A model generated the notes under the pieces. That model did no database searches. It was not told where the DNA came from and saw nothing but the letters and a program-made list of their open reading frames with translations. Both the position numbers and the translations under genes were made by a program. From contig JAKZAP010000015.1 of NCBI GenBank assembly GCA_023053575.1, forward strand, positions 18,114,055 to 18,178,054: a DNA stretch of 64,000 bases, written 5' to 3'. This DNA comes from Branchinecta lynchi. Lineage: Eukaryota > Arthropoda > Branchiopoda > Anostraca > Branchinectidae. Positions 58,001 to 64,000 of the stretch are shown here, piece after piece (the first letter of the stretch is position 1; each line of letters begins with the position of its first letter).

Positions 58001-60827
58001 TTGATTCTGAAATCAAATATTATAATCGATTGCAGTACCCGTCATAAAGTACAAATACAGAGAAAATGGATTACCTACCATTGCACTTTCCGGCAGTCAA
58101 TGATGCTGGTGCAGAACAGACACAGGCTCCAGCAGTGCAAATACCGGCTCCCCCGTTTGTGCCACCGCAGCTTGGGTTGTCAGTGCAAGCAGGTACTTCA
58201 AAGAAAGGATATGGATCAAGTACTCGATAAGTGCGATAATCTGTGTTTTAACAGATCTTCTTCCCCTGGTCCACTAAATTGCCAGGTTTTTAAGATTCCC
58301 CCAGTTTTTTCTCTTAGATTGCTGGGTATTACAGTAACAGATTCCTTTCCGTCTTTCTGCGGTACTCCACTTATCGACATTAAGTGTAAGCTACAAAAAG
58401 TGTACAGTAACGAGATCCTTTCCGTGTTTTTTCGGTATTGCACTTATCGACATTAATCGTAAGCTACAAATAGGCTACGCAAATATTTCAGCAAACCGGG
58501 CAAGTTCAGAAGAGCAAGTTCAGAAGAGCAGCTTCAGCCAAAACTTTACTCTTCTTTTTCCAACCCGGCTATTCTTTTCTAGGTCAGTCTGTTTGACAGT
58601 TTTGATAAACGGGACCTATCGAGAATAATGGTAGATTATTTCCGTTACAATAAGTTTGTTCTGTATCTACCCCAGGCCCGTAGTAACTCTATTATCATTC
58701 AGTTTTACAGAGCATTTGTCAAGGCTGCAAGAAATGCACACTGATTTTCGTCAGAAATATAGTCTACGTCTGTTGCCGCATCATCGACTAATTAGACTTC
58801 TTTGATCGAAAGTTGTAGGCCTATACTAAATGTTTCGTAAGTTATTCTCCTGTAGTCTTTGTTCTATTTTTTCTGTTACCTTCATTTTACTTTCTTTTGT
58901 TGTAAAGTAATTTGTGGGTTACAAATATACTTACATGCTTACAAGGTCACTGAGAAAGTAGGAAAAAGTGATTCCTCTTGCAAATAATTATTATTATCAG
59001 TCGTACTACTCATCATAATAAACAAGTCCAAAAAAAGTGCAGTACGTACCATTGCATTTCCCGGCAGTCAATGTTGCTGGTGTTGTACAGACACAGGTTC
59101 CAGCAGTGCAAATACCGGCTCCCCCGTTTGTTCCACCACAACTTAGGTTGTCAGTGCACGCAGGGACTTAAAGGAAAAAATTTTTATCAAGGTCGTCGAG
59201 AAAGTAGGAAACTAAGTGATTTCTCCTGCAAATAATGATTATTATCAATTTTACTACCCATCATAATTTACAAGTACACAAACAAACGGAGTACCATCCA
59301 TTGTATTTCCCACCAATCATCGTTGCTGGTGCACTGCACTCCTGTTCTATAGTAGGACTCTGAAGCCTTTTAAAACACATTTCTAAATACCCTTTATTCC
59401 AAAACTGTGTTTAATCAATCAAGGAAAGTCGGAGAAAGTCCAATGTTTGCAAGTTTCTTTCAGTATCTACAAGTTCTAAATTGTCACTTCGGCTTGCAAA
59501 ATTCAGTCTCAAACTTGAGAATCCTATGCCTCAATTCTTAATTCCGGTTTTGACCAGGATGAGAAATATCAGTCTTCGTCGGGTAAGTTCGAATCTCTCT
59601 ATCGGGGCTACTCTCTTTTTAGTGTTCAATTTTATATTTTCATGGAACTAAGTACGTATTATTTTGAACTATGGTTGTCAGGTAGATTTCCACGAGATAC
59701 GAGATATTTACTATCTCGTTGACACTACGAACAGGACTTTGAACATCAGATGGCATTAGCACTACCAGCGACAACTTGGTACGCTTAGATAGGGCTTGCT
59801 AATTCTAATAGGTATCGTTGCAGTAAACGCACAGTTGATGGTTGATGGTCGACTACCAATGACAGTTAATTTACCTCACTTAGTTGATGTCGAAATAACA
59901 ACCGAGACAGCCAGAAACAAATATCAACGACGCTGCCCTTAGTAGTTACCTTTGACAACCTATCTCGCCTTTTAGTGGGAGAGGTTATTTTCATCGACCG
60001 TCTCGGTCTTATTTTCCGATTTCGACCTGAGGTGGGAGCAGAGGTTTTCCTTAAATAAAAATAAAGGAATGACCAAAGTTTATAATACACACTTACCGAC
60101 ACAGAGATTGTCTTTTAAGGTGAATCCACTTTTGCAAGTACAAGCTCCATCGGCATTGCATGTCCCAGCACCGCTAACACCGCATGTCAAATCTCCGTTC
60201 GGACATTTGCTGCTCGAACCGGCAGCTGCGAAGATGCTGACTGAAGCTGAAAATAAAAAAAAAAAACTTCGGAACCATTTTAAGTTTTGAACTGACTTTA
60301 TTACCAAATTTCAAGTCTCATATTTCAACCAGGACTTTCTGTGTCGAAAACCGTCGAATGGGAAGTTTTAACTGAAAATTTGAGATTAAGACTAACGGAC
60401 AGAAAAGCTAGTAGACTGTGCAGATATCTCTAATTGCCACATAAGACCATAAAGACTCTAGTGTACATCTTGACGTGTCTAACAGTTTGGTTCAAGCAGA
60501 ATCGAGCACGGTTTGATTTGAGTGAGAAACAATTTCTGCAATTTTGTCGGGACATCGGGAAACTTAAACCATCTAGAAACAAGATAACTTACAGAGAATG
60601 ATGGCCGAAGCCTCGAAATTGAAGCCAGCTGGAAGACCAGGAAGAGTAAAGACTGATCCGGAAGGTACCAACTTCTCCACGATGTTAGAAGCGATCCTGA
60701 TGCGAGATGGGTAGTCTCCGCCTTCCAATTGAGCGAAAACAATGATCACAGTCCCTCCTGTTATCTGTCTTGCTGCCCTTACGGTTGCCTCTTTGCATTC
60801 AGCAACTTTCATCTTTGCAGCGTCACC
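26383..60827 (-). CDS. Giant multi-EGF-like-domain gene (spliced, partial)
   Basis: This is an extracellular protein gene read right to left. The exons in order are a leader exon (60827-60593, phase 0 to 1), a distinct EGF exon (60246-60097), then an array from 59166 to 26383 of exons of 117 or 120 bp. Every one is phase 1-1, with acceptors of the type 'ccctttcatttaag' or 'ctttcttttaag' and donors GTAGGT, GTGGGT or GTAAGT. Each codes one short EGF-like module C-x5-C-x9-C-x4-C-x-C-x10-C, starting VPAC, APAC, PPC or PPPC and followed by 'TDNPSCGGTNGG'. I count 54 intact array exons, plus the leader EGF exon and about nine damaged copies. The disulfide pattern predicts a secreted or surface stalk. 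The 5' start, signal peptide and 3' end are outside what I can see; the 3' side runs into the gap. I recognise no named family member. Confidence 0.8.
27711..27831 (-). pseudogene. EGF exon with +1 frameshift
   Basis: The exon is 121 bp instead of 120, because the T-run at 27718-27722 has five bases where the corresponding exons at 33157-33276 and 38613-38732 have four. The shift removes the last cysteine and breaks the phase 1 donor. It could be a real mutation or a homopolymer base-calling error. Skipping the exon would keep the frame. Confidence 0.75.
29251..31544 (+). pseudogene. 5'-truncated LINE reverse transcriptase insertion, copy 1 (dead)
   Basis: It is inserted between two EGF exons, antisense to the gene, and ends in a 29-A tail (31516-31544). 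The RT frame starts with SPGYDGLPYELYK and has in-frame stops TGA at 29356-29358 and TAA at 29698-29700. It then continues (29707-30942) through GIRQGCPLSMMLFELYIDPL and ends in a zinc knuckle CKNCNEIEDVNHFLIKC. The catalytic YADD position reads FVED. The sequence style (NWRLVKLTQCDYTILSKVLA, GLDVRKAFD) fits the L1/Tx1 side of LINEs and is unrelated in sequence to the LINE at 12300-17230. It lacks the endonuclease and ORF1. Confidence 0.9.
31721..37176 (-). repeat. 5.45-kb higher-order unit 2
   Basis: EGF exons lie at 31829-31945, 32116-32235, 32367-32486, 32619-32735, 32906-33025, 33157-33276, 33406-33522, 33693-33812, 33936-34055, 34186-34302, 34473-34592 and 37033-37152. All twelve are open with splice sites. 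The unit is nearly identical to unit 1, including the LINE insertion. Scattered single-base differences exist, for example a Gly-to-Val change after the second Cys in 32116-32235. Confidence 0.9.
34697..37000 (+). pseudogene. Dead LINE insertion, copy 2
   Basis: It has the same insertion point, the same TAA (35143-35145), the same upstream TGA and the same FVED at the catalytic site as copy 1. It ends in a poly-A at 36972-37000. It differs by a few substitutions and about 10 extra bases after 36632, which explains why the unit period is 5456 here and 5446 before. Confidence 0.9.
37177..40895 (-). repeat. 5.45-kb higher-order unit 3 (truncated)
   Basis: EGF exons lie at 37285-37401, 37572-37691, 37823-37942, 38075-38191, 38362-38481, 38613-38732, 38862-38978, 39149-39268, 39392-39511, 39644-39760 and 39931-40050. 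The twelfth exon and the rest of the LINE are missing because the unit is cut at 40895 by an LTR element. Confidence 0.88.
40154..40895 (+). pseudogene. Dead LINE insertion, copy 3, cut by LTR element
   Basis: It carries the same TGA and TAA stops and the FVED site, then stops abruptly after 'gaggaagataa' at 40895, exactly where a TGTTA-type LTR begins. The remaining C-terminal RT sequence, present in copies 1 and 2, is absent. Confidence 0.88.
40896..41561 (-). repeat. Long terminal repeat (single copy)
   Basis: The 666-bp LTR is bounded by TGTTA and TAACA and sits immediately downstream of the polypurine tract on the minus strand. Its identity rests on the end structure and the adjacent tract, since its partner LTR is not in the window. 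Confidence 0.7.
40896..42302 (-). mobile_element. LTR retrotransposon, 3' fragment (internal end plus LTR)
   Basis: On the minus strand the order is a ~740-bp internal piece (42302-41562), a G-rich polypurine tract (AAGGGGGGGAGG, about 41564-41575), then a 666-bp LTR (41561-40896). The LTR starts TGTTATGG and ends TTAACA, so its 5-bp ends TGTTA/TAACA are perfect inverted repeats. No 5' LTR, gag or pol homology is visible in the internal piece. Open frames there (such as 41858-42298) show no recognised domain. The internal side ends directly against EGF-array sequence at about 42303, indicating a deletion rather than a clean insertion. Confidence 0.75.
42303..43688 (-). CDS. EGF exons of partial unit 4
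   Basis: Array sequence resumes in the intron next to the equivalent of exon 27961-28077. Intact exons lie at 42474-42593, 42717-42836 (Pro-to-Ile change in the first loop), 42968-43084 and 43256-43375, all with acceptor, donor and six Cys. Divergence from units 1-3 increases toward the right. The last exon of the block (43507-43626) has lost its donor and is listed separately. Confidence 0.82.
43507..43626 (-). pseudogene. EGF exon with destroyed splice donor
   Basis: The six cysteines and acceptor are kept, but the sequence after the last Cys codon reads 'aaatgcaatac' instead of 'aatggtaggtac', so no GT donor is present. The exon would be skipped or retained with intron. Its neighbour on the right is a type II element. 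Confidence 0.7.
43689..45240 (-). mobile_element. Type II repeat element, copy 3 (longest array)
   Basis: The ends match the copy at 22095-22944 ('caagaccaaaggtttcgatggg' in part at the left; 'gcgatgtcatcgatatccc ... gggatcccaaaaagt' at the right). The core has about eight monomers. The last four are nearly identical at a 137-bp period (for example 'cttgtccttcgagaaaatag' at 44626 and its counterpart at 44763). A (gacggacg)n tract lies at about 45142-45185. It was inserted into an EGF-array intron between 'gatttcagcta' and 'aattatcaattt'. Open frames on the plus strand (44345-44978) are repeat artefacts. Confidence 0.85.
45303..46751 (-). CDS. EGF exons, diverged block
   Basis: Intact 120-bp phase 1-1 exons lie at 45303-45422, 45808-45927, 46060-46179, 46312-46431 and 46632-46751. 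They keep PPPC and the C-x5-C-x9-C-x4-C-x-C-x10-C spacing, but mutual differences are larger than within the 5.45-kb units ('GGVGTCTAGAC', 'NASC', 'GSNGG' variants). This fits an older part of the array. Introns are 130-250 bp. Confidence 0.85.
45555..45675 (-). pseudogene. EGF exon with +1 frameshift
   Basis: The exon is 121 bp, with a five-T run at 45562-45566 where intact exons have four Ts. It is the same position and kind of lesion as in 27711-27831, and it removes the sixth cysteine. Confidence 0.72.
46472..46500 (-). pseudogene. EGF exon fragment (5' end only)
   Basis: Only the acceptor side and the first codons, to just after 'TDNPS', are present. The rest of the exon is deleted into intron sequence. 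Confidence 0.7.
46894..46952 (-). pseudogene. EGF exon fragment (3' half only)
   Basis: The donor and the segment with the last three cysteines are present. Upstream of about 46952 the sequence switches to intron ('cattgcaaaattagg'), so the acceptor and first half are missing. Confidence 0.7.
46995..48540. other. Intron sequence with a two-copy ~157-bp repeat
   Basis: No exon is seen. The segments around 47331-47470 and 47488-47640 are diverged direct repeats ('attgcgtcatc', 'gaacctgtttattt', 'ggaaaacccagatgttct'). The rest looks unique. Confidence 0.55.
48541..50300. repeat. AACTG/CGATCG-rich repeat block A
   Basis: This is a ~1.75-kb degenerate array. The left half repeats 'cgttttcaattgttttcgatcg'-like words, the right half their reverse complement ('cgatcgtaaaaacaattggaaac'-like), and a non-repetitive middle lies at about 49610-49870. 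The block ends 'gggaccctccatactgt' about 30-50 bp before an EGF exon donor. Blocks B and C have the same layout. Confidence 0.75.
50329..51155 (-). CDS. Three EGF exons after repeat block A
   Basis: The exons are 50329-50445, 50575-50691 and 51039-51155, each 117 bp and phase 1-1, starting VPVC, APAC and APAC. Donors are GTAGGT, GTAGGT and GTTGGT. All six Cys are kept. The first has several unique residues around the central cysteines ('SGSCACTQPA'). Confidence 0.85.
51245..52985. repeat. AACTG/CGATCG-rich repeat block B
   Basis: It has the same two-halved composition as block A and the same middle segment (about 52235-52520, including 'gttcgttaatatcg' and 'gaattgagtcacagaaaattaagcatta' in part). 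It ends 'gggaccctccatactgtac' next to the exon at 53011. Confidence 0.75.
53011..53369 (-). CDS. Two EGF exons after repeat block B
   Basis: The exons are 53011-53127 (VPVC start) and 53253-53369 (VPAC start), 117 bp each, phase 1-1, with donors GTAGGT and GTATGT. The intron upstream of the second (from 53370) starts a segment that also follows the exons ending at 56846 and 58195. Confidence 0.85.
54101..54314 (+). CDS. C-terminal 70 residues of an unrecognised protein
   Basis: The frame enters from repeat DNA and becomes protein-like from about 54100, with EEFKEVYPLFCFDVSKHES, a segment of alternating hydrophobic residues, then '...YNVYCVIYYERKATLDII', ending in TGA. The N-terminal part of the protein is missing. 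The alternation suggests beta strands, as in structural or capsid-like proteins of mobile elements, but this is inference. Compact spacing to the next ORF suggests a polycistronic or viral-style layout rather than a host gene. Confidence 0.45.
54352..54660 (+). CDS. Small 102-residue protein, possible OB-fold nucleic-acid binder
   Basis: This is a complete ORF from ATG to TAA. After a short helical N-terminus (MESTKEVLNTIRMNK) it reads GLKYAIVKMRIAKTKYGDKL, followed by VVVINHNNKPCDLFI, a helical stretch with YNAIANELLLKKN, and a final strand YVDLELF. The order strand, 'TKYG' turn, strand, strand, helix, strand is compatible with a small OB-fold protein of the type many DNA viruses and transposons use to bind single strands. 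No motif proves it. It is uninterrupted despite lying in repeat DNA. Confidence 0.5.
   Translation: MESTKEVLNTIRMNKYNETIRKEELVLGLKYAIVKMRIAKTKYGDKLVVVINHNNKPCDLFITQKYNAIANELLLKKNLVLQPIVRENKNKETYVDLELFTQ
55621..55737 (-). pseudogene. EGF exon with Cys-to-stop and lost donor
   Basis: The exon is 117 bp with a VPEC start. The codon for the sixth cysteine is TGA (minus strand, 55627-55625) instead of TGC, and the donor GT has become AT. Both lesions prevent use as a normal exon. Confidence 0.8.
55802..56846 (-). CDS. EGF exons with a local duplication
   Basis: Intact exons lie at 55802-55918 (APAC), 56482-56598 (APAC) and 56730-56846 (VPAC, with TCTTGAC centre). The first two and their introns (about 55740-55990 and 56420-56670) are almost identical, showing a recent ~680-bp duplication that also left two partial exons between them. 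Confidence 0.83.
56050..56119 (-). pseudogene. EGF exon fragment (3' part)
   Basis: The donor and the segment with the later cysteines remain, with a Gly-to-Arg change before the last Cys. It breaks off at 'accggtt' into intron-like 'catacaaaggg'. Confidence 0.72.
56336..56365 (-). pseudogene. EGF exon fragment (last ~30 bp)
   Basis: Only the final codons (ATLTAGKC) and the donor are present. The sequence then jumps to 'gaacttacttgcagg', which also occurs at about 56220. Confidence 0.7.
56847..57480. repeat. Duplicated intron segment, copy 1
   Basis: It starts right upstream of the exon ending at 56846 and matches 58196-58945 and, in part, 53370-53580. Shared words include 'cctggtccactaaattgcca', 'ggtactgcacttatcgacat' and 'aattagac'. 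It is an exon-plus-intron duplication rather than an independent transposon. Confidence 0.65.
57585..58195 (-). CDS. Three diverged EGF exons
   Basis: The exons are 57585-57701 (weak donor GTTATC), 57832-57948 and 58079-58195, each 117 bp and VPAC. Variant residues include 'TNNLSC', 'TAEAC', 'TDGKC', and a Lys codon change before the last Cys. They are the oldest-looking members of the array together with 59050-59166. Confidence 0.82.
58196..58945. repeat. Duplicated intron segment, copy 2
   Basis: It is homologous to 56847-57480 along most of its length. It has an internal partial duplication around 58380-58460 ('gagatcctttccgtgtttt', 'cacttatcgacatta'). Confidence 0.65.
59050..59166 (-). 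CDS. First intact EGF exon of the array (5'-most)
   Basis: It is 117 bp with acceptor '...ttcctttaag' and donor GTACGT, phase 1-1. It codes VPACTDNLSCGGTNGGAGIC followed by TAGTCVC and ends LTAGKCN. It is the array exon nearest the leader exons. Confidence 0.83.
59299..59346 (-). pseudogene. EGF exon relic
   Basis: About 48 bp resemble the 3' end of an array exon, but the sixth cysteine is Tyr, the donor reads GATGG, and the upstream half is absent. Confidence 0.65.
59351..60096. other. Intron between leader EGF exon and array
   Basis: Unique-looking sequence. A small palindrome-like stretch with 'cgagatacgagatatttactatctcg' in part lies near 59690-59720. No exon is seen. Confidence 0.5.
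60097..60246 (-). CDS. Leader EGF-like exon, distinct from the array
   Basis: It is 150 bp, with acceptor '...ttattttcag' and donor GTAAGT, phase 1-1. It codes SVSIFAAAGSSSKCPNGDL followed by TCGVSGAGTC, NADGAC, TCKSGFTLKDNLCVG. The cysteine spacing C-x6-C-x7-C-x4-C-x-C-x8-C is EGF-like but different in length from the array modules, and it probably marks the junction between the N-terminal domain and the repeat stalk. Its first ~14 residues continue the preceding domain. Confidence 0.82.
60593..60827 (-). CDS. Upstream exon coding an unrecognised N-terminal domain
   Basis: It is 235 bp, with acceptor '...cgtcctcttcag' (AG at 60829-60828) and donor GTAAGT, entering in phase 0 and leaving in phase 1, which is compatible with the next exon. 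It codes GDAAKMKVAECKEATVRAA, then ITGGTVIIVFAQLEGGDYPS, then an IASNIVEKLVPSGSVFTLPG segment. The mix of beta-like hydrophobic stretches and Gly/Pro turns suggests a folded extracellular domain that I cannot name. No signal peptide is coded here, so at least one exon lies farther 5'. Confidence 0.75.
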
Positions 60828-62096
60828 CTGAAGAGGACGATTTATTTAGCTTATACAGTGGTGATGAACATTTAATACGTGTTGATGCAATTCTCATGCT
60901 TTTTCTAGATAGAAAATTATCCATCCATTTCAGCTACTAGGGCCTAAGCCCCGCTTTAAAATGAAATCACTCCCTCCGAATGAATGTCGAAAAAAAGTAA
61001 ATATTTAAAAAGTTTGGTGGGTGAAGAAAAAAGTAAAAAGAAACAAGAGCTGAAAGCTTCTGAAGAAAATTGCTTGATGATGAATGAGACTAAGTCTTAA
61101 AGAATTGCCATAATATACCTTTCTTTGGGACATAGGAAGGTATGAACTGCATACTATTTCGAAAAAACTTACAAATGTTAACTTCCGAAATCAAGGTTTC
61201 GGCCGTTTGGAAAGTAGCGGAAAATAAATTGAAGTAAATGAAGGGTATGACACAGACTGGTTAGCTAGGAAAGAAAGAAATTCTTTCGGTTTATTAACAT
61301 TTTTTCTATAGACTAATATTTTTCAAAAAAAAAATCTGTTTTATTTCTTAAAGCACAGAGGACAGTATTTACGATTTAATTCATGTAAATACTTCAAGAA
61401 TAAAGAGTTTCCAAATAGTACGCGCCATCGCTTCCGATTTTATCGTTTCCGAGTTCTTGCAGAACCTCACTACCTCAGCGTACCATGGACATTTCATGAG
61501 TGCGACAAACCACAAAATATTCGAAATTGCTTTGGTGCATGTGTTCTGAGAGATGAATTCCGAATCTTCAAGAAAGTGCGATTATTTGTGATTGTTGCAG
61601 CAGAGGTTACATCTTTCTTCAGTTTTACACCAATTACACCCTTTATTGAGTGGCTGTATTATGTCAGAGTTGTTTTTGATTCCTCTGGTGTTTTGCAACT
61701 GCATTATGATGGGTTAATTTTCGTCTCAAAGAGGCTATTGGCCACTGCAGCCTGAAGTGTCTATCACATCATGGAAATAACTCTAGCAAGGTATGGAATC
61801 TTACTGGGTTCATTGTTTCTACTTCTCATGATTTCACTTGAGATCTGATGTTTTTTTTTCAGTTTAATATTCTGTTCTTGATCTCACAATACCACAGTAA
61901 TCTCATTGTGAGACCTTCCTGTTGGGTTGGTAGTTGTAAGCTATTTCATAAGGCGGCATGATTTTGTGGGATCTAAAAACGGCACTTACAAGGGCACTAC
62001 AAACTGCAAAAATTTCTCTGAGGGGCCTTACTAGTAGTTTTAATTGGTGGAAAGGTGCATCACTTATGTTGGGCCTTAGGTTCAGCATTTTAGCCC
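60828..62096. other. Intron or upstream region, nothing firm
   Basis: I find no acceptable 5' exon here. A short '(ggat)n'-tailed phrase with 'ggcttaggccctag' (minus, about 60915-60970) resembles a LINE 3' end. Confidence 0.45.
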
Positions 62097-62419
62097 AGTC
62101 AACGACAAATCCCTGATTTTTGGGTACCCTATGCCAAATGCTGGGTATATCTAACGTTTGGCATAGCCTATGCCTAACGCTGGATACCCTATGCCAAAAG
62201 TTGGATAGGTGTTGGCACCCTAACCCTGACCTACCTCACTACAGATGAGTTCTGATTGGTTGATTTCTGAGCTTCACTCAAATCATCAATATTTTATTGG
62301 GTCACAGTATCCAGCATTTGGCATAGTATATCCAGCGTTAGGCATAGGGTATACCAAACGCTGGACATACCCAGAATTTGGCATAGGCTTTCCCAAAATC
62401 AGGGATTTGTGGTAGACTG
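62097..62419. mobile_element. Foldback/MITE-like inverted-repeat element
   Basis: The two ~120-bp arms (about 62097-62210 and 62299-62419) are reverse complements, with the outer ends reading 'cagtcaacgacaaatccctg' and its counterpart. Within each arm the motif 'ctatgcc(a/t)aa(c/t)gctgg' recurs three or four times. The centre (about 62211-62298) is single copy. No transposase is visible. Confidence 0.78.
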
Positions 62420-63303
62420 TTTTAGCCACACTAAAATCTAAAATTTGGGTGGGAGGAAGTTGAAGTTTGCCGAAAAATGCAAGTTGAAAAAAAATTAGTT
62501 GCCCGAGGCACTCGGGTTACATTTGTCTTGAGTGCAGTAGTATCAAGCTGCTTGGGTCTCACTGATGAGAAAGCTGCAATGAAGGACCTGCTTGGTGACA
62601 TTGCTGTTGTGAACAACCTTTTGCTTAATCTCGGTAAAAATTGGCGGTAATGTGTCATCAAACCTGTGTAATCTTTCACCTGTAGCGCCATATTTCCCAT
62701 CCAAAGCTCCCAAGTCAACAACCTCAACAAGGTATGCTATTAATGAGCTAACTTTGAAGATATCAAGCTTCCCGATGAAAAATTTATCCAAAATAGTAGT
62801 ACGAAGTTGTACAGAAAAGAAGCATGCAGTACAAACTGATGCTACTACATATTTCTATGTCAAGGCTACCTTGTCAGTTGTCACTGCATTCTACTCTATG
62901 CTACAACTAGCAAGACTGGATGCTACTATAGTAAGACAGGATGCTAGATACTACTGCTTAAGATTGGCCCAGTCTGAAATCATAGCATTATTTACTATTA
63001 CATATAAATACATTCAACTTTTTTATAAAGCTATCATGTAACTTTGCAGTCTGTAAATTTTTCATTGGGTATATGTCAGCGCTGGGGTGGTCTATCTGCC
63101 ACAGATGCATGATCATAGGCAAATTGGGGTATACCATCAGCTTCAAATAGCCTCTGCCTACTCCTTTAACCTGTGCTGGCTAGCACTATTGACTAAAATT
63201 AATTTTGAATGATTGTTCTGTGGATTTCAGTCAAATTGTCAATAAATTCTACAGTTAGAGTTTTAAGAAGCATATCTACAGTTTTTGGGGATGATGCGCC
63301 ATG
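62420..63303. other. Sequence with a possible gene or transposon ORF remnant
   Basis: A minus-strand open stretch (62543-62791) begins DKFFIGKLDIFKVSSLIAYL and has a charged middle, but it lacks splice sites or a recognised domain. I treat it as an unassigned remnant. Confidence 0.3.
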
Positions 63304-63463
63304 ATATGAGCACTGGTATGGCGGAGCAAGGGCACAATAACCTACCAGTCTGCAAAAAAACTTGATTTTGTATGTCCCATATCATATACTGGGTATATCA
63401 TTCATTTGGCATGCTCTTTTTCTAAGTCATTGTGCCCCAACCTTGAGCACCAGTGCTCATACC
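63304..63463. repeat. Small foldback element
   Basis: Imperfect ~36-bp arms (63304-63339 and 63428-63463), with 'atgagcactggt' on one side and 'accagtgctcat' on the other, enclose about 90 bp. The 'gggcac' words resemble those in the foldback element at 20455-21205. Confidence 0.6.
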
Positions 63464-63628
63464 TTGGGGCGTATCCTAATTTAAGAGAAAGCATATCCTA
63501 AAATCATAGATTTTTGGCAGCGCACATATTCAGTTTCTGGAGCTTTGGGATCCTATCTTAGAAAAGAACCCCGAACTCAGATTCAAAACTAAAAAAATAA
63601 AAATAAATGCAATTTCTATACTTAGTAT

Positions 63629-63740
63629 GTGCTTGGACAGAAACCAGAACTTGAATATTGCTCCAGATGTAACAGACGTAGAAGTGCTTGAACAGCTCCC
63701 AGAACTTGAATATTTCTTCAGATGTAACAGAAGTAGAAGA
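63629..63740. repeat. Two-copy ~55-bp direct repeat
   Basis: The phrase 'gtgcttg(g/a)acag...agaacttgaatatt...ccagatgtaacagacgtagaag'-like occurs twice in tandem. The frame is open through both, but nothing supports coding. Confidence 0.6.
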
Positions 63741-64000
63741 AGAGGGCTGGAGTGCAGCAGAGAAATTGCTTGGTTTACTGTAATTTACCTTTTACCATAC
63801 CGTATGCAGTTTTAAGTACATCACTAAAATATAGGCTATATCTTTCTATTCTATCAGTAGTGCAGGCCCTTTCCATATGTTGAAACCAGATGCGGGACAT
63901 CTGTTGAAATGTCCGGGGGCTAGTTCGATCATAAAGAATATCACTGTTGGGACAAAATCACTATAATCCACAGCAAATCTTGGCCAGCATGGACTTAGCT

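Noticed and set aside
26275..59166. CRISPR-like pattern of regularly spaced repeats
   Set aside because: The repeats are 117-120 bp coding exons with introns in a eukaryotic gene, not 25-40 bp repeats with unique spacers.
62652..63041. 129-codon plus-strand frame
   Set aside because: It overlaps an equally open minus-strand frame and shows no domain, splice sites or composition typical of coding sequence.

Overview
The window is nuclear DNA of a multicellular animal, most likely an invertebrate; I cannot name the species. It shows spliced exons of extracellular protein modules, several LINE families, a tRNA-derived SINE, an LTR-retrotransposon fragment, foldback elements, and arrays of ~130 bp core repeats with tetranucleotide tracts like the pearl/HINE-type elements of molluscs and arthropods. 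Nothing in it is prokaryotic, and there is a 100-N assembly gap at 26175-26274. LEFT CONTIG (1-26174). Two plus-strand exons (1427-1606 and 21484-21678), each coding one six-cysteine sushi/CCP module with phase 1-1 boundaries, are separated by a ~20 kb intron full of mobile DNA. That intron holds three long copies of one tandem-repeat element ('type I': 1678-4657, 5957-8952 and, inverted, 9343-11485). The second copy is nested inside a different element ('type II', 5064-9057). The intron also holds a full-length-looking antisense LINE whose ORF1 and ORF2 lie in one frame separated by a single TAG (12300-17230), plus LINE tails and hairpin elements.

RIGHT CONTIG (26275-64000). A minus-strand gene enters through two leader exons (60593-60827 and 60097-60246). 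It then runs into a very large array of tiny exons, 117 or 120 bp each, phase 1-1, each coding one EGF-like module C-x5-C-x9-C-x4-C-x-C-x10-C. I place 54 intact array exons between 59166 and 26383, plus one leader EGF exon and about nine broken or partial copies. The array is built hierarchically. The single exon is the lowest level. A three-exon cassette of ~0.79 kb comes next. A 12-exon unit of ~5.45 kb (26275, 31721, 37177) carries the same dead LINE insertion in every copy. Farther 5' there is a separate ~2.65 kb unit made of exons plus a long AACTG/CGATCG-rich repeat (48541-55737).

The array has in turn received an LTR retrotransposon 3' fragment (40896-42302), a type II element (43689-45240), and an AT-rich ~0.8 kb insert (54101-54915) carrying the 3' end of one ORF and a complete 102-codon ORF, possibly OB-fold-like, of unrecognised virus- or transposon-like origin. 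The product is probably a secreted or surface protein with a very long, polymorphic EGF-like stalk. Because every module exon is symmetric (phase 1-1), exon gain, loss or skipping keeps the frame. The gap falls inside the 5.45 kb array, so the true copy number, and even the relative orientation of the two contigs, is open.
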